Positions 52,943 through 60,960 are shown, numbered from the stretch's first letter. The stretch: DNA of 64,000 bases from Kitasatospora paranensis (GCF_039544005.1 NZ_BAABKV010000001.1:6944001-7008000); one strand, 5' to 3'. Numbers and translations are program-made. Notes: a model not told the origin generated them from the sequence alone.

Positions 52943-53401
52943 TCAGTCATGGGCAAGCCACCAGGCAGCTGCCGCGCCGACCAGGCAGACCGGCGTGTAG
53001 AGGGCGATGTTGAGCAGGTGGAAGGCCGGGTCGGGCGGGGTGCCGGAGCCACTCGCCCAGACCAGACCCGCCGCCGCCCGTACGCTCAACCCGGCTGCGA
53101 CCGCTCGCGTCGCCCAGCGTGGCACCTCCGCGGGAAGCGGCAGCCGGACCACCTTGCCGCGCGCCAGCACCAGCACCGAGGCCCCGCCCAGCAGACCCAC
53201 CAGGGGGAGCAGAACGGGCGGCGTGAAGGGCACGTCCGCGTTCAGCACCGCCTGGGACAGGGCGGTGGTGTCCGCAGCGGGCCACGTGGCGCCGGTCGTC
53301 CAGTACAGGTGGCAGAGCGCGTCCACGGCGAGAACGCCGGCCAGGGCGGTGGCGACGGTACTGCGCCGCCGCCTCATGTCGCCTACGACGATGGCTTCCA
53401 C
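52943..53401 (-). CDS. DUF3995 membrane protein
   Basis: This protein of about 145-152 residues has four hydrophobic segments: VATALAGVLAVDALCHLYW, LLPLVGLLGGASVLVL, AVAAGLSVRAAAGLVWAS and LYTPVCLVGAAAAWWLA. This fits DUF3995. ATG 53377 (MRRRRS) is an alternative start. It is divergent from the sigma factor gene; whether the two are linked is unknown. Confidence 0.75.
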   Translation of the reverse strand: MEAIVVGDMRRRRSTVATALAGVLAVDALCHLYWTTGATWPAADTTALSQAVLNADVPFTPPVLLPLVGLLGGASVLVLARGKVVRLPLPAEVPRWATRAVAAGLSVRAAAGLVWASGSGTPPDPAFHLLNIALYTPVCLVGAAAAWWLAHD

Positions 53402-53494
53402 GAGCGTTCACTCCTCCACGATGTGACGGTCCGACACCTGAAGGAGCACCGGTCCGGGCGATCCGTTCCCCCGTGATGTTCGCCGAAATGGCAG

Positions 53495-53520
53495 GGAACC
53501 TTTCGGCCCGCCGCCGACTC
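53495..53520 (+). promoter_or_regulatory. Possible ECF-type promoter for the sigma factor gene
   Basis: GGAACC (53495-53500) and GACTC (53516-53520), about 16 nt apart, look like an ECF -35/-10 pair (GGAAC consensus). They lie just upstream of the GTG of the sigma gene, consistent with autoregulation; unproven. Confidence 0.4.
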
Positions 53521-53546
53521 TTCTTGGCGACCGGAAGGAGACCGCC

Positions 53547-54062
53547 GTGGACACCCTGGACACATCGCCCGCTCGTACCGCGGAGCTGGTGCTGGCCGCC
53601 CAGCGCGGCGACCGGCTTGCGCTCGGCCGCCTGCTGGAGCTGATCACCCCCTACGTGCGCCGACTGTGCGGGCCCATTGCGCTGGACGACGGCGCTGACG
53701 CCGCGCAGGAGGCGCTGATCACGGTCTTCCGCAAGCTGCCCCAACTCCAGGACCCATCCGCGCTCTTCGGGTGGGTGCGAGCGATCGCCGTGCGTGAGGC
53801 CATAAGACATGTGCGGCGCAATGCGCGGAGCGAGCCTGCGGAACTCGCCGAAGTGCCGGCTCCGGGCGATCCGCAACTGGCCGCGGACATTCGCGACGTG
53901 CTCGCCCGCCTCTCGCCCGAGCATCGGGCGGTCCTGGTGCTGCGAGACGTGGAAGGACTCGACGAACGGCAGACTGCGGAGCTGCTCGGTGTTGCCGCAG
54001 GCACGGTGAAATCCCGGCTCTCCCGGGCCCGGCTCGGATTCCGAAAGGCGTGGCAGGCATGA
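53547..54062 (+). CDS. ECF-family RNA polymerase sigma factor
   Basis: This 171-residue sigma factor has a region 2 (TPYVRRLCGPIALDDGADAAQEALITVFRKL, LFGWVRAIAVREAIRHVRR) and a region 4 (LSPEHRAVLVLRDVEGLDERQTAELLGVAAGTVKSRLSRAR). The start is GTG 53547 after AAGGAG. No anti-sigma factor gene adjoins it; instead its stop overlaps the next ATG, an SRPBCC-fold gene. Confidence 0.92.
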   Translation: MDTLDTSPARTAELVLAAQRGDRLALGRLLELITPYVRRLCGPIALDDGADAAQEALITVFRKLPQLQDPSALFGWVRAIAVREAIRHVRRNARSEPAELAEVPAPGDPQLAADIRDVLARLSPEHRAVLVLRDVEGLDERQTAELLGVAAGTVKSRLSRARLGFRKAWQA

Positions 54063-54691
54063 ATTCTGATGACATTCTGCAGCCCGGCGGCTGGCCTGTC
54101 GCCGAGTTCGACGACGTCCGCGCCCTCCGGGTACTGGCTGCCACCGTCCCCGGCGCGGCGGTGCACGAGACTGTCCTGGACTCCCCGCTGGAGGAGGTCT
54201 GGGCAGTGGCCGCTGACCTGGCCGGAGCGATGCCGCGCTGGCTGCCCGACATTCATTCGGTCCAGCTGTCGCAGCAGGGCGACGAGGCCATAGTGGTGGG
54301 CCACACACGTCTGCGGGCCAGATTCGACATCGAGTTGCGACCCGGGTGGTGCCTGATGCAGAGCCGCTTCCTGCTCGGCGGCATGGCGGCTACGGAGGAG
54401 CCGGACGGCACACGCTTCGCCTTCCTGGGCGCGTTTCGGGTGCCGGCCGCAGGACCGCTCGGCACAGTGATCCGGCCACTCACTCGGCGGCTCGGTCGGC
54501 GATCGCTGCGCCGCTTCGAGTCACTGGTCCGTGCGGCTGCCGCGAGCCGGGCAGAGAGCGACGGGATCGTGGCTGCTCACGGCGAGTGGAGCTCCGGGCG
54601 ATCCGATATTGCAGGGGAGAGGAGGCACCCTACGACGATCGCTGACGAGTGGTCCGAGGCTACCGCGGAGCAGGGCCATCCTCAGCGGTGA
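54059..54691 (+). CDS. SRPBCC (START-like) domain protein coupled to the ECF sigma factor
   Basis: This protein of about 210 residues has a SRPBCC-type beginning (VHETVLDSPLEEVWAVAADL, MPRWLPDIHSVQL) and middle (LRARFDIELRPGWCLMQSR, GTRFAFLGAFRVP). The fold makes a hydrophobic pocket that binds lipids or small molecules. The C-terminal 50 residues look disordered. ATG 54059 overlaps the sigma stop (ATGA). The pairing suggests it may sense a ligand for the sigma factor; this is inference. Confidence 0.75.
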   Translation: MNSDDILQPGGWPVAEFDDVRALRVLAATVPGAAVHETVLDSPLEEVWAVAADLAGAMPRWLPDIHSVQLSQQGDEAIVVGHTRLRARFDIELRPGWCLMQSRFLLGGMAATEEPDGTRFAFLGAFRVPAAGPLGTVIRPLTRRLGRRSLRRFESLVRAAAASRAESDGIVAAHGEWSSGRSDIAGERRHPTTIADEWSEATAEQGHPQR

Positions 54692-54750
54692 TGCGCCCAT
54701 CTCCGCGTGCGGCAGGGCGCAGTCGAATTCATCAGGTACGACGAGCCGGA

Positions 54751-55242
54751 TCAGAAGTGCGTGGCGATTCCGAAGGCCATCCGGATCTGGGCCATGTCCG
54801 CAAGGTCACGATCCGTCGGTTCATAGCCCTGGTGGAAGTAGACCTGCTGTTCGGCCGACAGACACGGCACGACCGTGCCGCCGAGGTTGCCGGTGACGAA
54901 GGACGAGGACGGGTAGTGGAAAGGGGAAGCGGTATCGAACGAGGACTGTAGGGCCGAACCGTCCTCTGCGAACACCAGGGGATGGAGGTCGATTGCCCGT
55001 CCGGTCGAGTCAGTGAGAACGAAGCGGACCGGGCGTTGGTCCAAAGTCTCCACGAAACCTGCGGTGCCGAGGGCTGCCAACACGGCAGGCTCCTGCTCCA
55101 GGCGGTGCATGAGGTCGAGATCCCGGTGATCCCGGCTCTGTCGGCCAATGAGGGTGTCAATGCCCCAACCGCCGCCGACCCAGAAGTCAGTCCCCGCCCG
55201 CCGCAGCAGATCGACAACGGAGAGGACATCATCGGCTTCCAT
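54751..55242 (-). CDS. Lincosamide-type nucleotidyltransferase family protein
   Basis: This protein of about 163 residues carries the Lnu/aminoglycoside-adenylyltransferase-like nucleotidyltransferase core: LLRRAGTDFWVGGGWGIDTL, then SRDHRDLDLM, with the metal-binding aspartates. Members can inactivate lincosamides, but many chromosomal ones have unknown targets. ATG 55242 gives MEADDVLSVVDLL, the family start; an upstream in-frame start (55287) exists. It is convergent with the SRPBCC gene. Confidence 0.75.
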   Translation of the reverse strand: MEADDVLSVVDLLRRAGTDFWVGGGWGIDTLIGRQSRDHRDLDLMHRLEQEPAVLAALGTAGFVETLDQRPVRFVLTDSTGRAIDLHPLVFAEDGSALQSSFDTASPFHYPSSSFVTGNLGGTVVPCLSAEQQVYFHQGYEPTDRDLADMAQIRMAFGIATHF

Positions 55243-55295
55243 CACGGACTGCACCGTAGCCGACAGCACCCTGGCCAGGGAGCGCATTTTCCCCA

Positions 55296-55334
55296 GGCCG
55301 GTGACCGGCCAAAAATTCCTGGTGACCGGTCACC
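55296..55334. promoter_or_regulatory. Two palindromes upstream of the nucleotidyltransferase gene
   Basis: GGCCGGTGACCGGCC (55296-55310, 7-bp arms around one base) and GGTGACCGGTCACC (55321-55334, perfect 14-bp palindrome) share GGTGACCGG. They lie 54-92 bp upstream of ATG 55242 and look like paired operator sites. They could also serve as a terminator for PI-PLC. Confidence 0.45.
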
Positions 55335-55374
55335 GGGGCCGCTCGCCGGCCGGCTGGGCACCGGAGAATGCGGG

Positions 55375-56421
55375 TCAGCCGCGGGGCAGTACCAGGGCCT
55401 GCACCTCGGGCAGGTGGCGCCAGTCGCTGGAGACGATGCTGGCGTGCGCCGCCGCAAGCTGGGTGGCGCGGGCCCGTGCCTCGTTGGCGGTGGGATCGGT
55501 GGCGCTGATCGCGGGGGCGACGTTCTGGGCGTCCGTCATCACCAGCAGATAGTGGCGGCTGTCGTACCAGGAGGTGTCTATGCCGCCGACGTAGGCCGAG
55601 GCGTCGCCGTCGAAGACCACGAACCAGGGCCGGATCCCGGCGTCGGTGTAGCCGGTGCGCGGGTCTCCGGAGGCGGCTCCGTGCACCGCCGGGAAGACCT
55701 GCGCCTGCCCGACCTTCCCGGCCGCGGCGAGGTTGCGCAGGTAGCCGCCGTACTCGACGTCGGTGTGCAGGGTGTCGAAGGGGTTGCCCTCCTCGACGGT
55801 GCCGGGAATGACATCGATCAGTACCCGTCCGGCCAGGGCCGCGCGGCTGGGCCAGTTACCGGCCCTGGCCGCCTCGTCGAGGGTGGAGTACGAACCACCG
55901 CCGGGCTTGGCAAGGAGATCGGCAGGGCGGAAGACGGTGTTGCCGAGATGTGCTGCGATCAGGCTGTCGAGCTGGGCGGGGCCCATACCGCGGTTGGCGG
56001 CGAAGCCGCCCTTGAGTTCGAGCTTGACGACGAGCGGGCCAGCGCCGGGGTGGGCGCCGAGCCAGACCCGGATGTCGTCGAAGCAGTTCTCCAGGTTCTT
56101 GTTGGTGCCGCCGCTGTACAGCTGGGAGGCGCTTGTTGCAGCGGTGCAGTTGTTGGAGTTGCCGAGGGGGTTGGAGTGGCTCACCTTCCACTCGGTGGTG
56201 ATGGTGTCGGTCCAGACATCGAGCTCGATCATGCCCGTGCCGGTGTCCAGGCTCTGGGCGAGGAACGGGAAGGCGGCCGGGTCGTAGGTGTTGTGGATGC
56301 CGACGGTGGTGGCGGAGCCGAAGGGCAGGTCGCCGGTGCCGGTTGCACCGGAGGGCTGACCCGGGTTCAGGGCGGCGGCCGTGGCCAGCAGTCCCACAGC
56401 GAACGTACGGCGGAGCGTCAC
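55375..56421 (-). CDS. Secreted calcium-dependent phosphatidylinositol phospholipase C
   Basis: This 348-residue PI-PLC of the streptomycete Ca-dependent type starts with a signal peptide (LRRTFAVGLLATAAALN) and is exported. The active-site histidines lie in TVGIHNTYD and WKVSHSN; IELDVW and VVKLELKGG contribute acidic residues. GTG 56421 follows GAGGAG; the longer frame upstream lacks a ribosome-binding site. It would cleave phosphatidylinositol outside the cell. Confidence 0.85.
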   Translation of the reverse strand: MTLRRTFAVGLLATAAALNPGQPSGATGTGDLPFGSATTVGIHNTYDPAAFPFLAQSLDTGTGMIELDVWTDTITTEWKVSHSNPLGNSNNCTAATSASQLYSGGTNKNLENCFDDIRVWLGAHPGAGPLVVKLELKGGFAANRGMGPAQLDSLIAAHLGNTVFRPADLLAKPGGGSYSTLDEAARAGNWPSRAALAGRVLIDVIPGTVEEGNPFDTLHTDVEYGGYLRNLAAAGKVGQAQVFPAVHGAASGDPRTGYTDAGIRPWFVVFDGDASAYVGGIDTSWYDSRHYLLVMTDAQNVAPAISATDPTANEARARATQLAAAHASIVSSDWRHLPEVQALVLPRG

Positions 56422-56651
56422 GGTGTCTCCTCGGGCGGATGCCTGGACGGCGGTCCGGGTGGGCCGCCGTCCGGCAGCATGGTGCACGGGAGCGACTTCA
56501 AGGTGACATGACAAGAAAACTTGGCTGAAGCTGACACTTCAACGGGCCGAGGAACATCCGCGTCGGGCAACATCCAGTGCGGGCTGGCGCGCCATGAAAT
56601 GGTGGTGATCGGGAGGGGCGGGAGTAGGGGCCAGCATCCCCCGACACCCCG

Positions 56652-57014
56652 TCAGTCCTGCCGCCCGAGGACCCCGTGCGCGAGGAGTTCGGCGATGGCC
56701 GGGTCGGTCAGCCGGTAGCGGACCACCCGGCCGTCCCGCTCGCCGGTGACGACTCCTGCGGCGCGGAGCAGCCGCAGGGCCTGGGAAACGGCGGGGTCGC
56801 GTATTCCGGTTGCCACCGCAAGGTCGCTCACCGCGAGTGGGCCGGTTTCGTGGAGCGCGAGCAGCAGCGAGAGCCGCCCGGGGTCGGCGAGAAGGGCGAA
56901 CCGCTCGGCCCACACACGTACATGCGCGGCGTCGCCGATGGCGGCGATCGCTTCGCAGACCCGATGGCCGTCGATGGTGCGGTGGCCGGCGCGGTCGGCG
57001 GGGACGAGGTGCAT
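56652..57014 (-). CDS. ArsR/SmtB-family metalloregulator (probable Ni/Co sensor)
   Basis: This 120-residue winged-helix repressor begins MHLVPADRAGHRTIDGHRVC, an N-terminus rich in His with one Cys that could bind metal. The DNA-binding part is FALLADPGRLSLLLALHETG, VSDLAVATGIRDPAVSQALRLLR and DGRVVRYRL. It is related to the NmtR/KmtR group of Ni/Co sensors. It is divergent from the NiCoT permease gene, which it probably represses when metal is low-affinity or in excess; the direction of control is inferred. Confidence 0.82.
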   Translation of the reverse strand: MHLVPADRAGHRTIDGHRVCEAIAAIGDAAHVRVWAERFALLADPGRLSLLLALHETGPLAVSDLAVATGIRDPAVSQALRLLRAAGVVTGERDGRVVRYRLTDPAIAELLAHGVLGRQD

Positions 57015-57054
57015 GCGGGCGATTCTCGCAGGTGCTCGGGCCGTGATCTTCAAC

Positions 57055-57080
57055 ACCTGCGCAGGTCTGCAGGCTTGCAG
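57055..57080. promoter_or_regulatory. Possible ArsR operator
   Basis: ACCTGCGCAGGT (57055-57066) is a perfect 12-bp palindrome 40 bp from the ArsR start. CTGCAGGCTTGCAG (57067-57080) directly after it is nearly palindromic. It is well placed to control both divergent genes. Confidence 0.5.
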
Positions 57081-57097
57081 CTGTCATGGCGTCAGGC

Positions 57098-57305
57098 CTA
57101 CGGTGGGCGGGCCGTGGTGCTCGGGAAGACCGGTGGTGGACCTCGTGGTCCCGAATCCGGAGCGGCCCTCGCCACTGTGATCGGGGTCATCCGTAGCCAT
57201 CGGTGCCACTGGACGCGCAGCCGTCCGGGAAGGCCGGTTACGGAGTTCGTTCCGGGCCGGACGGCCGGGAGGGGAACCCGTCAGCCAGGAGACCGGCCGC
57301 GGCAT
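57098..57305 (+). ncRNA. Cobalamin (B12) riboswitch upstream of the NiCoT permease
   Basis: The conserved blocks occur in the right order: GGGAAGACCGGTG (57123-57135), GAATCCGGAGCGG and CGCCACTGTGATCGG (57170-57184), then GCCACTGG, GGGAAGGCC, and finally the B12 box AGCCAGGAGACCGGCC (about 57283-57298). It lies 43 nt before the ATG of the permease. In this class, adenosylcobalamin binding shuts off expression, here probably by masking translation or ending transcription. The end points are approximate. Confidence 0.93.
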
Positions 57306-57347
57306 CTCACGACGTCATTCCACGAGGTGCTGAAGCGTGATCCGCAG

Positions 57348-58490
57348 ATGACCCTGCCCGTGACTGGTTCGACCCCGCCGCCTGCCGGGGCCGCAGGCGC
57401 ACCGGTGTCCGCCGTTGCGCCCGCGGCCGCCTATCGGTGGGGTCGCGAGGACACTCTGCGTACCGCCGGACTGATGGCGGTGATTCTTGCCCTTCATGTG
57501 GTGGCGTTCGGAACGCTGTTCCTGCTGGTGGCGCCACACCACTACACCGTGGGGAACCAGGTGTTCGGGGCCGGCCTCGGCATCACCGCCTACACGCTCG
57601 GTATGCGGCATGCCTTTGACGCCGACCACATCGCGGTGATCGACAACACCACCCGCAAACTGATGGCGGACGGCCGGCGGCCGGTCTCGGTGGGCTTCTG
57701 GTTCGCGCTCGGGCATTCCTCGATGGTGGTGCTGATGGCGGCCCTGGTGGCGGGCGGCGCCAGGCTCGCGGGTGTGCTGATGGACGAGGACTCCACGATC
57801 CACCAGGTGCTCGGTGCGATCGGGACCACCGCCTCCGGCGCCTTCCTCTACCTCATCGCCGCGCTCAATCTGGTGGCGCTGACCGGCATCCTGCGGGTGT
57901 TCCGTGCGATGCGGCAGGGCCGTTTCGACGAAACGGAGTTGGAGGCTCAGCTCAACTCGCGCGGCCTGATGAACCGCATCCTCGGGCGGGCCACCCGGTC
58001 GATCTCCAGGCCCGGCCAGATGTTCCCGGTCGGGATGGTGCTGGGGCTGGGGTTCGATACGGCGACCGAGGTCACCCTGATGGTGATGGCGGGTTCGGGC
58101 GCGGCGGCCGGCCTCCCGTGGTACGGCATCGTCTGCCTGCCGTTGCTGTTCGCGGCCGGCATGAGCCTGTTCGACACGCTGGACGGCACGTTCATGAACT
58201 TCGCCTACCAGTGGGCGTTCTCCAACCCGGTGCGGAAGGTCTTCTACAACCTGACCATCACCGGGCTGTCGATCGCGGTGGCCTTTGTCATCGGCACCAT
58301 CGAACTGGTGGCGGTGTTCCACGACAAGCTGGGTCTGACCGATCCGGTGAGCGGTTGGGTGGCCGGATTGAGCCTGGACAACGTCGGGTTCGTGATTGTC
58401 GGCCTCTTCGTGGTCGTCTGGGCGGCGGCGATCGGCTACTGGCGGATCGCCCGGGTCGAGCAGCGCTGGGCGTCGAGGTCGGACGGATGA
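57348..58490 (+). CDS. NiCoT-family nickel/cobalt permease
   Basis: This 380-residue, eight-segment membrane permease imports Ni or Co ions. The signature LGMRHAFDADHIAVIDNTTRK (HX4DH) in helix II, then GFWFALGHSSMVV, LGFDTATEVTL and LFDTLDGTFM, are all present. Control by a cobalamin riboswitch argues for cobalt supply to B12 synthesis as its main task. ATG 57348 is the start. Confidence 0.94.
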   Translation: MTLPVTGSTPPPAGAAGAPVSAVAPAAAYRWGREDTLRTAGLMAVILALHVVAFGTLFLLVAPHHYTVGNQVFGAGLGITAYTLGMRHAFDADHIAVIDNTTRKLMADGRRPVSVGFWFALGHSSMVVLMAALVAGGARLAGVLMDEDSTIHQVLGAIGTTASGAFLYLIAALNLVALTGILRVFRAMRQGRFDETELEAQLNSRGLMNRILGRATRSISRPGQMFPVGMVLGLGFDTATEVTLMVMAGSGAAAGLPWYGIVCLPLLFAAGMSLFDTLDGTFMNFAYQWAFSNPVRKVFYNLTITGLSIAVAFVIGTIELVAVFHDKLGLTDPVSGWVAGLSLDNVGFVIVGLFVVVWAAAIGYWRIARVEQRWASRSDG

Positions 58491-58673
58491 ACCTCACCTC
58501 CGGTGCCCCATGACCCGCTGCGCCCGTCACACCGCTGCGCCCCGTCACGCTGCTGGGCCCGCACCCCCGCACCGGCCCGTTGCCCCACGCCGCCCCGCAC
58601 CCCGCAGGGCCCCGCATCCCGGCGGCGCCGTCCTGCGGTGCACAGCCATGGTCACGGGCATGGGTGCGCGCGT

Positions 58674-58709
58674 GCACGGGCGGGCATAGGCACGTGCCCG
58701 CACCCGTGC
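58674..58709. terminator. Imperfect hairpin between NiCoT and EamA genes
   Basis: GCACGGGCGGGCA (58674-58686) pairs imperfectly with 58695-58709, 6 nt from the EamA stop codon. It probably ends the EamA transcript. Confidence 0.45.
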
Positions 58710-58714
58710 CCGCG

Positions 58715-59593
58715 CTACGCCGCCGCCAGCAGCACGGTTCCGAGGACGGCCAGTCCGGCGCCCGCGACCTGGACGCGGCGCAGGCGTTCCTTGAGCAGAC
58801 CGCGAGCCATCAGTGCGGTCACCACGGGGTACAACGAGGCGAGCACGGCGGCCACGGCGGGCGCGCCGCCGTGCGAGGCAAGGGCGAAGGTGGCGTTGGC
58901 GCCGACGTCCGCGAGTCCGACGGCGGTCAGCGCGGGCAGGCTGGGGCGGATGGCTCCCGGTTCGGTGCGGCAGCCGCGGCCGGCGAGCAGGATGCCCATG
59001 CCGACGGCGACGTTGCAGAGCCTCTGGACGCAGAGAACCAGCAACAGGCCGCCATCGGTCGAGGCATGGGCGATGAGCGCCATGACCGCACCGAAGCCGA
59101 GAGCCGCCGCGAGGGTCAGGGCCAGTACCCGGACCCCGATCGCGGCCCCGCCGCTCTGCGGCCCGCCGGCCAGGGCCACACCGAGCACCGCGACGGCGAT
59201 ACCCGCGACCTGTCCGAGCCCGGGGCGCTCGCCGACCGCCAGGCCGACCCCGACCGGGACGGCGACCCCGACCGTGGCCAGCGGTGAGACCACGCCCATC
59301 GGTCCCAGTGCCAGCGCCCGGTAGAAGGCGAGGATCGCGAAGGGGCCGATGATTCCCGCTGCCACGGCGTACCAGAGCGCAGGCGAGGCGTCCCGCACCG
59401 CGCCGGTGGCGAGTACGGCCGCCAGCAGGACGGCGGCCGCCGAGCCCTGGGAGACCACCACGACGGTCTGTGCGGGCAGCCGCCGGGTGAGCGAGCCGCC
59501 CCCGAAGTCGGCCATCCCCCACAGCAGGCTGGCGGAGAGTGCGAGGAGCTGGGACACCACAGTGGACTCCGAAGTACTGTCGGATGGACTCAT
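58715..59593 (-). CDS. EamA-family (DMT) transporter
   Basis: This 292-residue permease has ten hydrophobic segments in two EamA halves (from LLALSASLLWGMADFGGG to GLAVLGTVLLAAA). FRALALGP and similar loops repeat in each half. Such carriers export or import metabolites; no substrate can be named. ATG 59593 is preferred. It is divergent from an XRE-cupin regulator, a frequent regulator-transporter pairing. Confidence 0.85.
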   Translation of the reverse strand: MSPSDSTSESTVVSQLLALSASLLWGMADFGGGSLTRRLPAQTVVVVSQGSAAAVLLAAVLATGAVRDASPALWYAVAAGIIGPFAILAFYRALALGPMGVVSPLATVGVAVPVGVGLAVGERPGLGQVAGIAVAVLGVALAGGPQSGGAAIGVRVLALTLAAALGFGAVMALIAHASTDGGLLLVLCVQRLCNVAVGMGILLAGRGCRTEPGAIRPSLPALTAVGLADVGANATFALASHGGAPAVAAVLASLYPVVTALMARGLLKERLRRVQVAGAGLAVLGTVLLAAA

Positions 59594-59652
59594 CGTTCGG
59601 TCGCAGCTTAGAACAGTGAAGTGAACTTTCCGACTCAATATTTTGGACTGAC

Positions 59653-60227
59653 GTGCCTGATCTCGACCTCATCACCCAGGCCCTCGCCCGCAACCTCAAG
59701 CGGCTGCGCAACGAGCGCGGGTACACCCTCGACGCGCTGGCCGCCCGCTCCGGGGTGAGCCGCGGCATGATCGTGCAGATCGAACAGGGGCGCACCAATC
59801 CGAGCGTCGGCACCGTCGTCCGGATCGCCGACGCGCTCGGGGTCTCGATCGCCCGGCTGCTCGACTACGACGAGACGTCGGAGGTGCGGATCGTCACCGA
59901 CGACCAGGCCGTGCAGCTGTGGGCCGGGTCCTCCGGCGGTTCCGGGGTCCTGCTCAACGGCATCGAGGCGCCCGGCCCCTTGGAGCTCTGGGAGTGGTTG
60001 ATCATGCCGGGGGAGGGCCACACCTCGGACCCGCACCCGGCGGGGACGGTCGAGATCGCGCGGGTCGAACAGGGGAGCTCGTCCTGACCCTCGATGGCCG
60101 CGATCACGTCGTCCCGGCCGGATCCACGGCGTCGTACGAGGCCGGCTGGGCGCACGGCTACCGCAACGACGGCGATGTCCCGGTGCGGCTCACCCTCGTG
60201 GTCTCCGTTCCGCTGCCGCCCCGGTGA
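59653..60227 (+). CDS. XRE-family regulator with cupin domain (apparent frameshift)
   Basis: The N-terminal helix-turn-helix is NLKRLRNERGYTLDALAARSGVSRG with MIVQIEQGRTNPSVGTVVRIADALG. A cupin domain follows, whose last part (GELVLTLDGRDHVVPAGSTASYEAG...) is in another frame. One G added to GGGG at 60072-60075 rejoins it as VEQGELVLTLDG, giving about 191 residues. It probably controls the divergent EamA transporter; the 59-bp gap holds AAGTGAACTT-type repeats. Confidence 0.85.
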
Positions 60228-60244
60228 GCCCGTAATCTCCTCAT

Positions 60245-60285
60245 GCCGCAGGCGCCCTCCCCGCGATGGGGAGGGCGCCTGCGGC
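60245..60285. terminator. Bidirectional terminator between the XRE gene and rpmE
   Basis: A perfect 18-bp stem (60245-60262 with 60268-60285, 5-nt loop) lies between converging genes. Confidence 0.8.
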
Positions 60286-60303
60286 GGTCGCTCCGTCGGC
60301 GGT

Positions 60304-60549
60304 TCAGCCGAGCCCGTAGCGGCGGCGGTACTGCTCGACCCGGCCCGCGGTGTCGAGGATCCGCGACCGCCCGGTGTAGACGGGGTGGCTCGCGGACGAG
60401 GTCTCCACGTCGATCACCGGGTAGCTGCGGCCGTCGGTCCACTCGACGGTTGAGTCGGAGGTCCTGGTCGAGCGGGTCAGGAACGCGAGGTCGCCGGTGC
60501 GGTCGCGGAACACGACCGGGCGGTAGGCGGGGTGGATGCCGTGCTTCAT
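60304..60549 (-). CDS. rpmE2: 50S ribosomal protein L31, type B (zinc-free)
   Basis: This 81-residue protein has the type B L31 sequence (MKHGIHPAYRPVVFRDR, YPVIDVETSSASHPVYTGR) with no cysteines. C- paralogues replace the zinc-binding ribosomal protein when zinc is scarce, and are commonly repressed by Zur. It lies downstream of rpmG on the same strand. Confidence 0.93.
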   Translation of the reverse strand: MKHGIHPAYRPVVFRDRTGDLAFLTRSTRTSDSTVEWTDGRSYPVIDVETSSASHPVYTGRSRILDTAGRVEQYRRRYGLG

Positions 60550-60561
60550 GGTGATTCCCTT

Positions 60562-60597
60562 CAGTGCCAGTGCCAGTGCCAGTGCCAGTGCCAGTGC
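60562..60597. repeat. Six perfect CAGTGC hexamer repeats
   Basis: Six tandem copies of CAGTGC (60562-60597) are followed by degenerate copies. In the mRNA this is a GCACUG tract directly before the rpmE2 ribosome-binding site. It may be prone to length change. Confidence 0.85.
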
Positions 60598-60659
60598 CGG
60601 TGCGGTGCCGGTGCCGATGTCGGCCCGGCCGGTGCCGTGCGGCGCCGCTCTCGGGTCGG

Positions 60660-60824
60660 TCAGCGCTCCTCGCGGAACACCACGTGCTGCCGCGCAACCG
60701 GGTCGTACTTCCGCAGCACCATCCGGTCGGGGTCGTTGCGGCGGCTCTTGCGGGTCACGTAGCTCGTCCCGGTGCCGGCCGTCGACCTGAGCCGGACGAT
60801 CGGGCGCAGCTCGTTGCGGGCCAT
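60660..60824 (-). CDS. rpmG: 50S ribosomal protein L33 (zinc-free)
   Basis: This 54-residue protein (MARNELRPIVRLRSTAGTGT, RKYDPVARQHVVF) is L33 without the zinc-binding cysteines. A strong AAGGAGGAG ribosome-binding site precedes ATG 60824. Together with L31 type B it forms a small zinc-sparing unit. Confidence 0.93.
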   Translation of the reverse strand: MARNELRPIVRLRSTAGTGTSYVTRKSRRNDPDRMVLRKYDPVARQHVVFREER

Positions 60825-60860
60825 GGGCTCCTCCTTCGGGCGGGTTCCGACCGCCAATCC

Positions 60861-60878
60861 GAAACGGTAATCATGTTC
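60861..60878 (-). promoter_or_regulatory. Possible Zur box upstream of rpmG
   Basis: On the minus strand the sequence GAACATGATTACCGTTTC resembles the streptomycete Zur box (TGAAAATGATTTTCA-like). It is 37 nt upstream of the rpmG start, where a Zur repressor site would be expected. The match is imperfect. Confidence 0.45.
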
Positions 60879-60960
60879 GCCCGGTGTAACGCGCCCCCCT
60901 CGCCGTCCATTCCCGCGCCCGCGGTCTCCCTCCGCCGCCCTGCTTCCGGCCGGGCGGACT

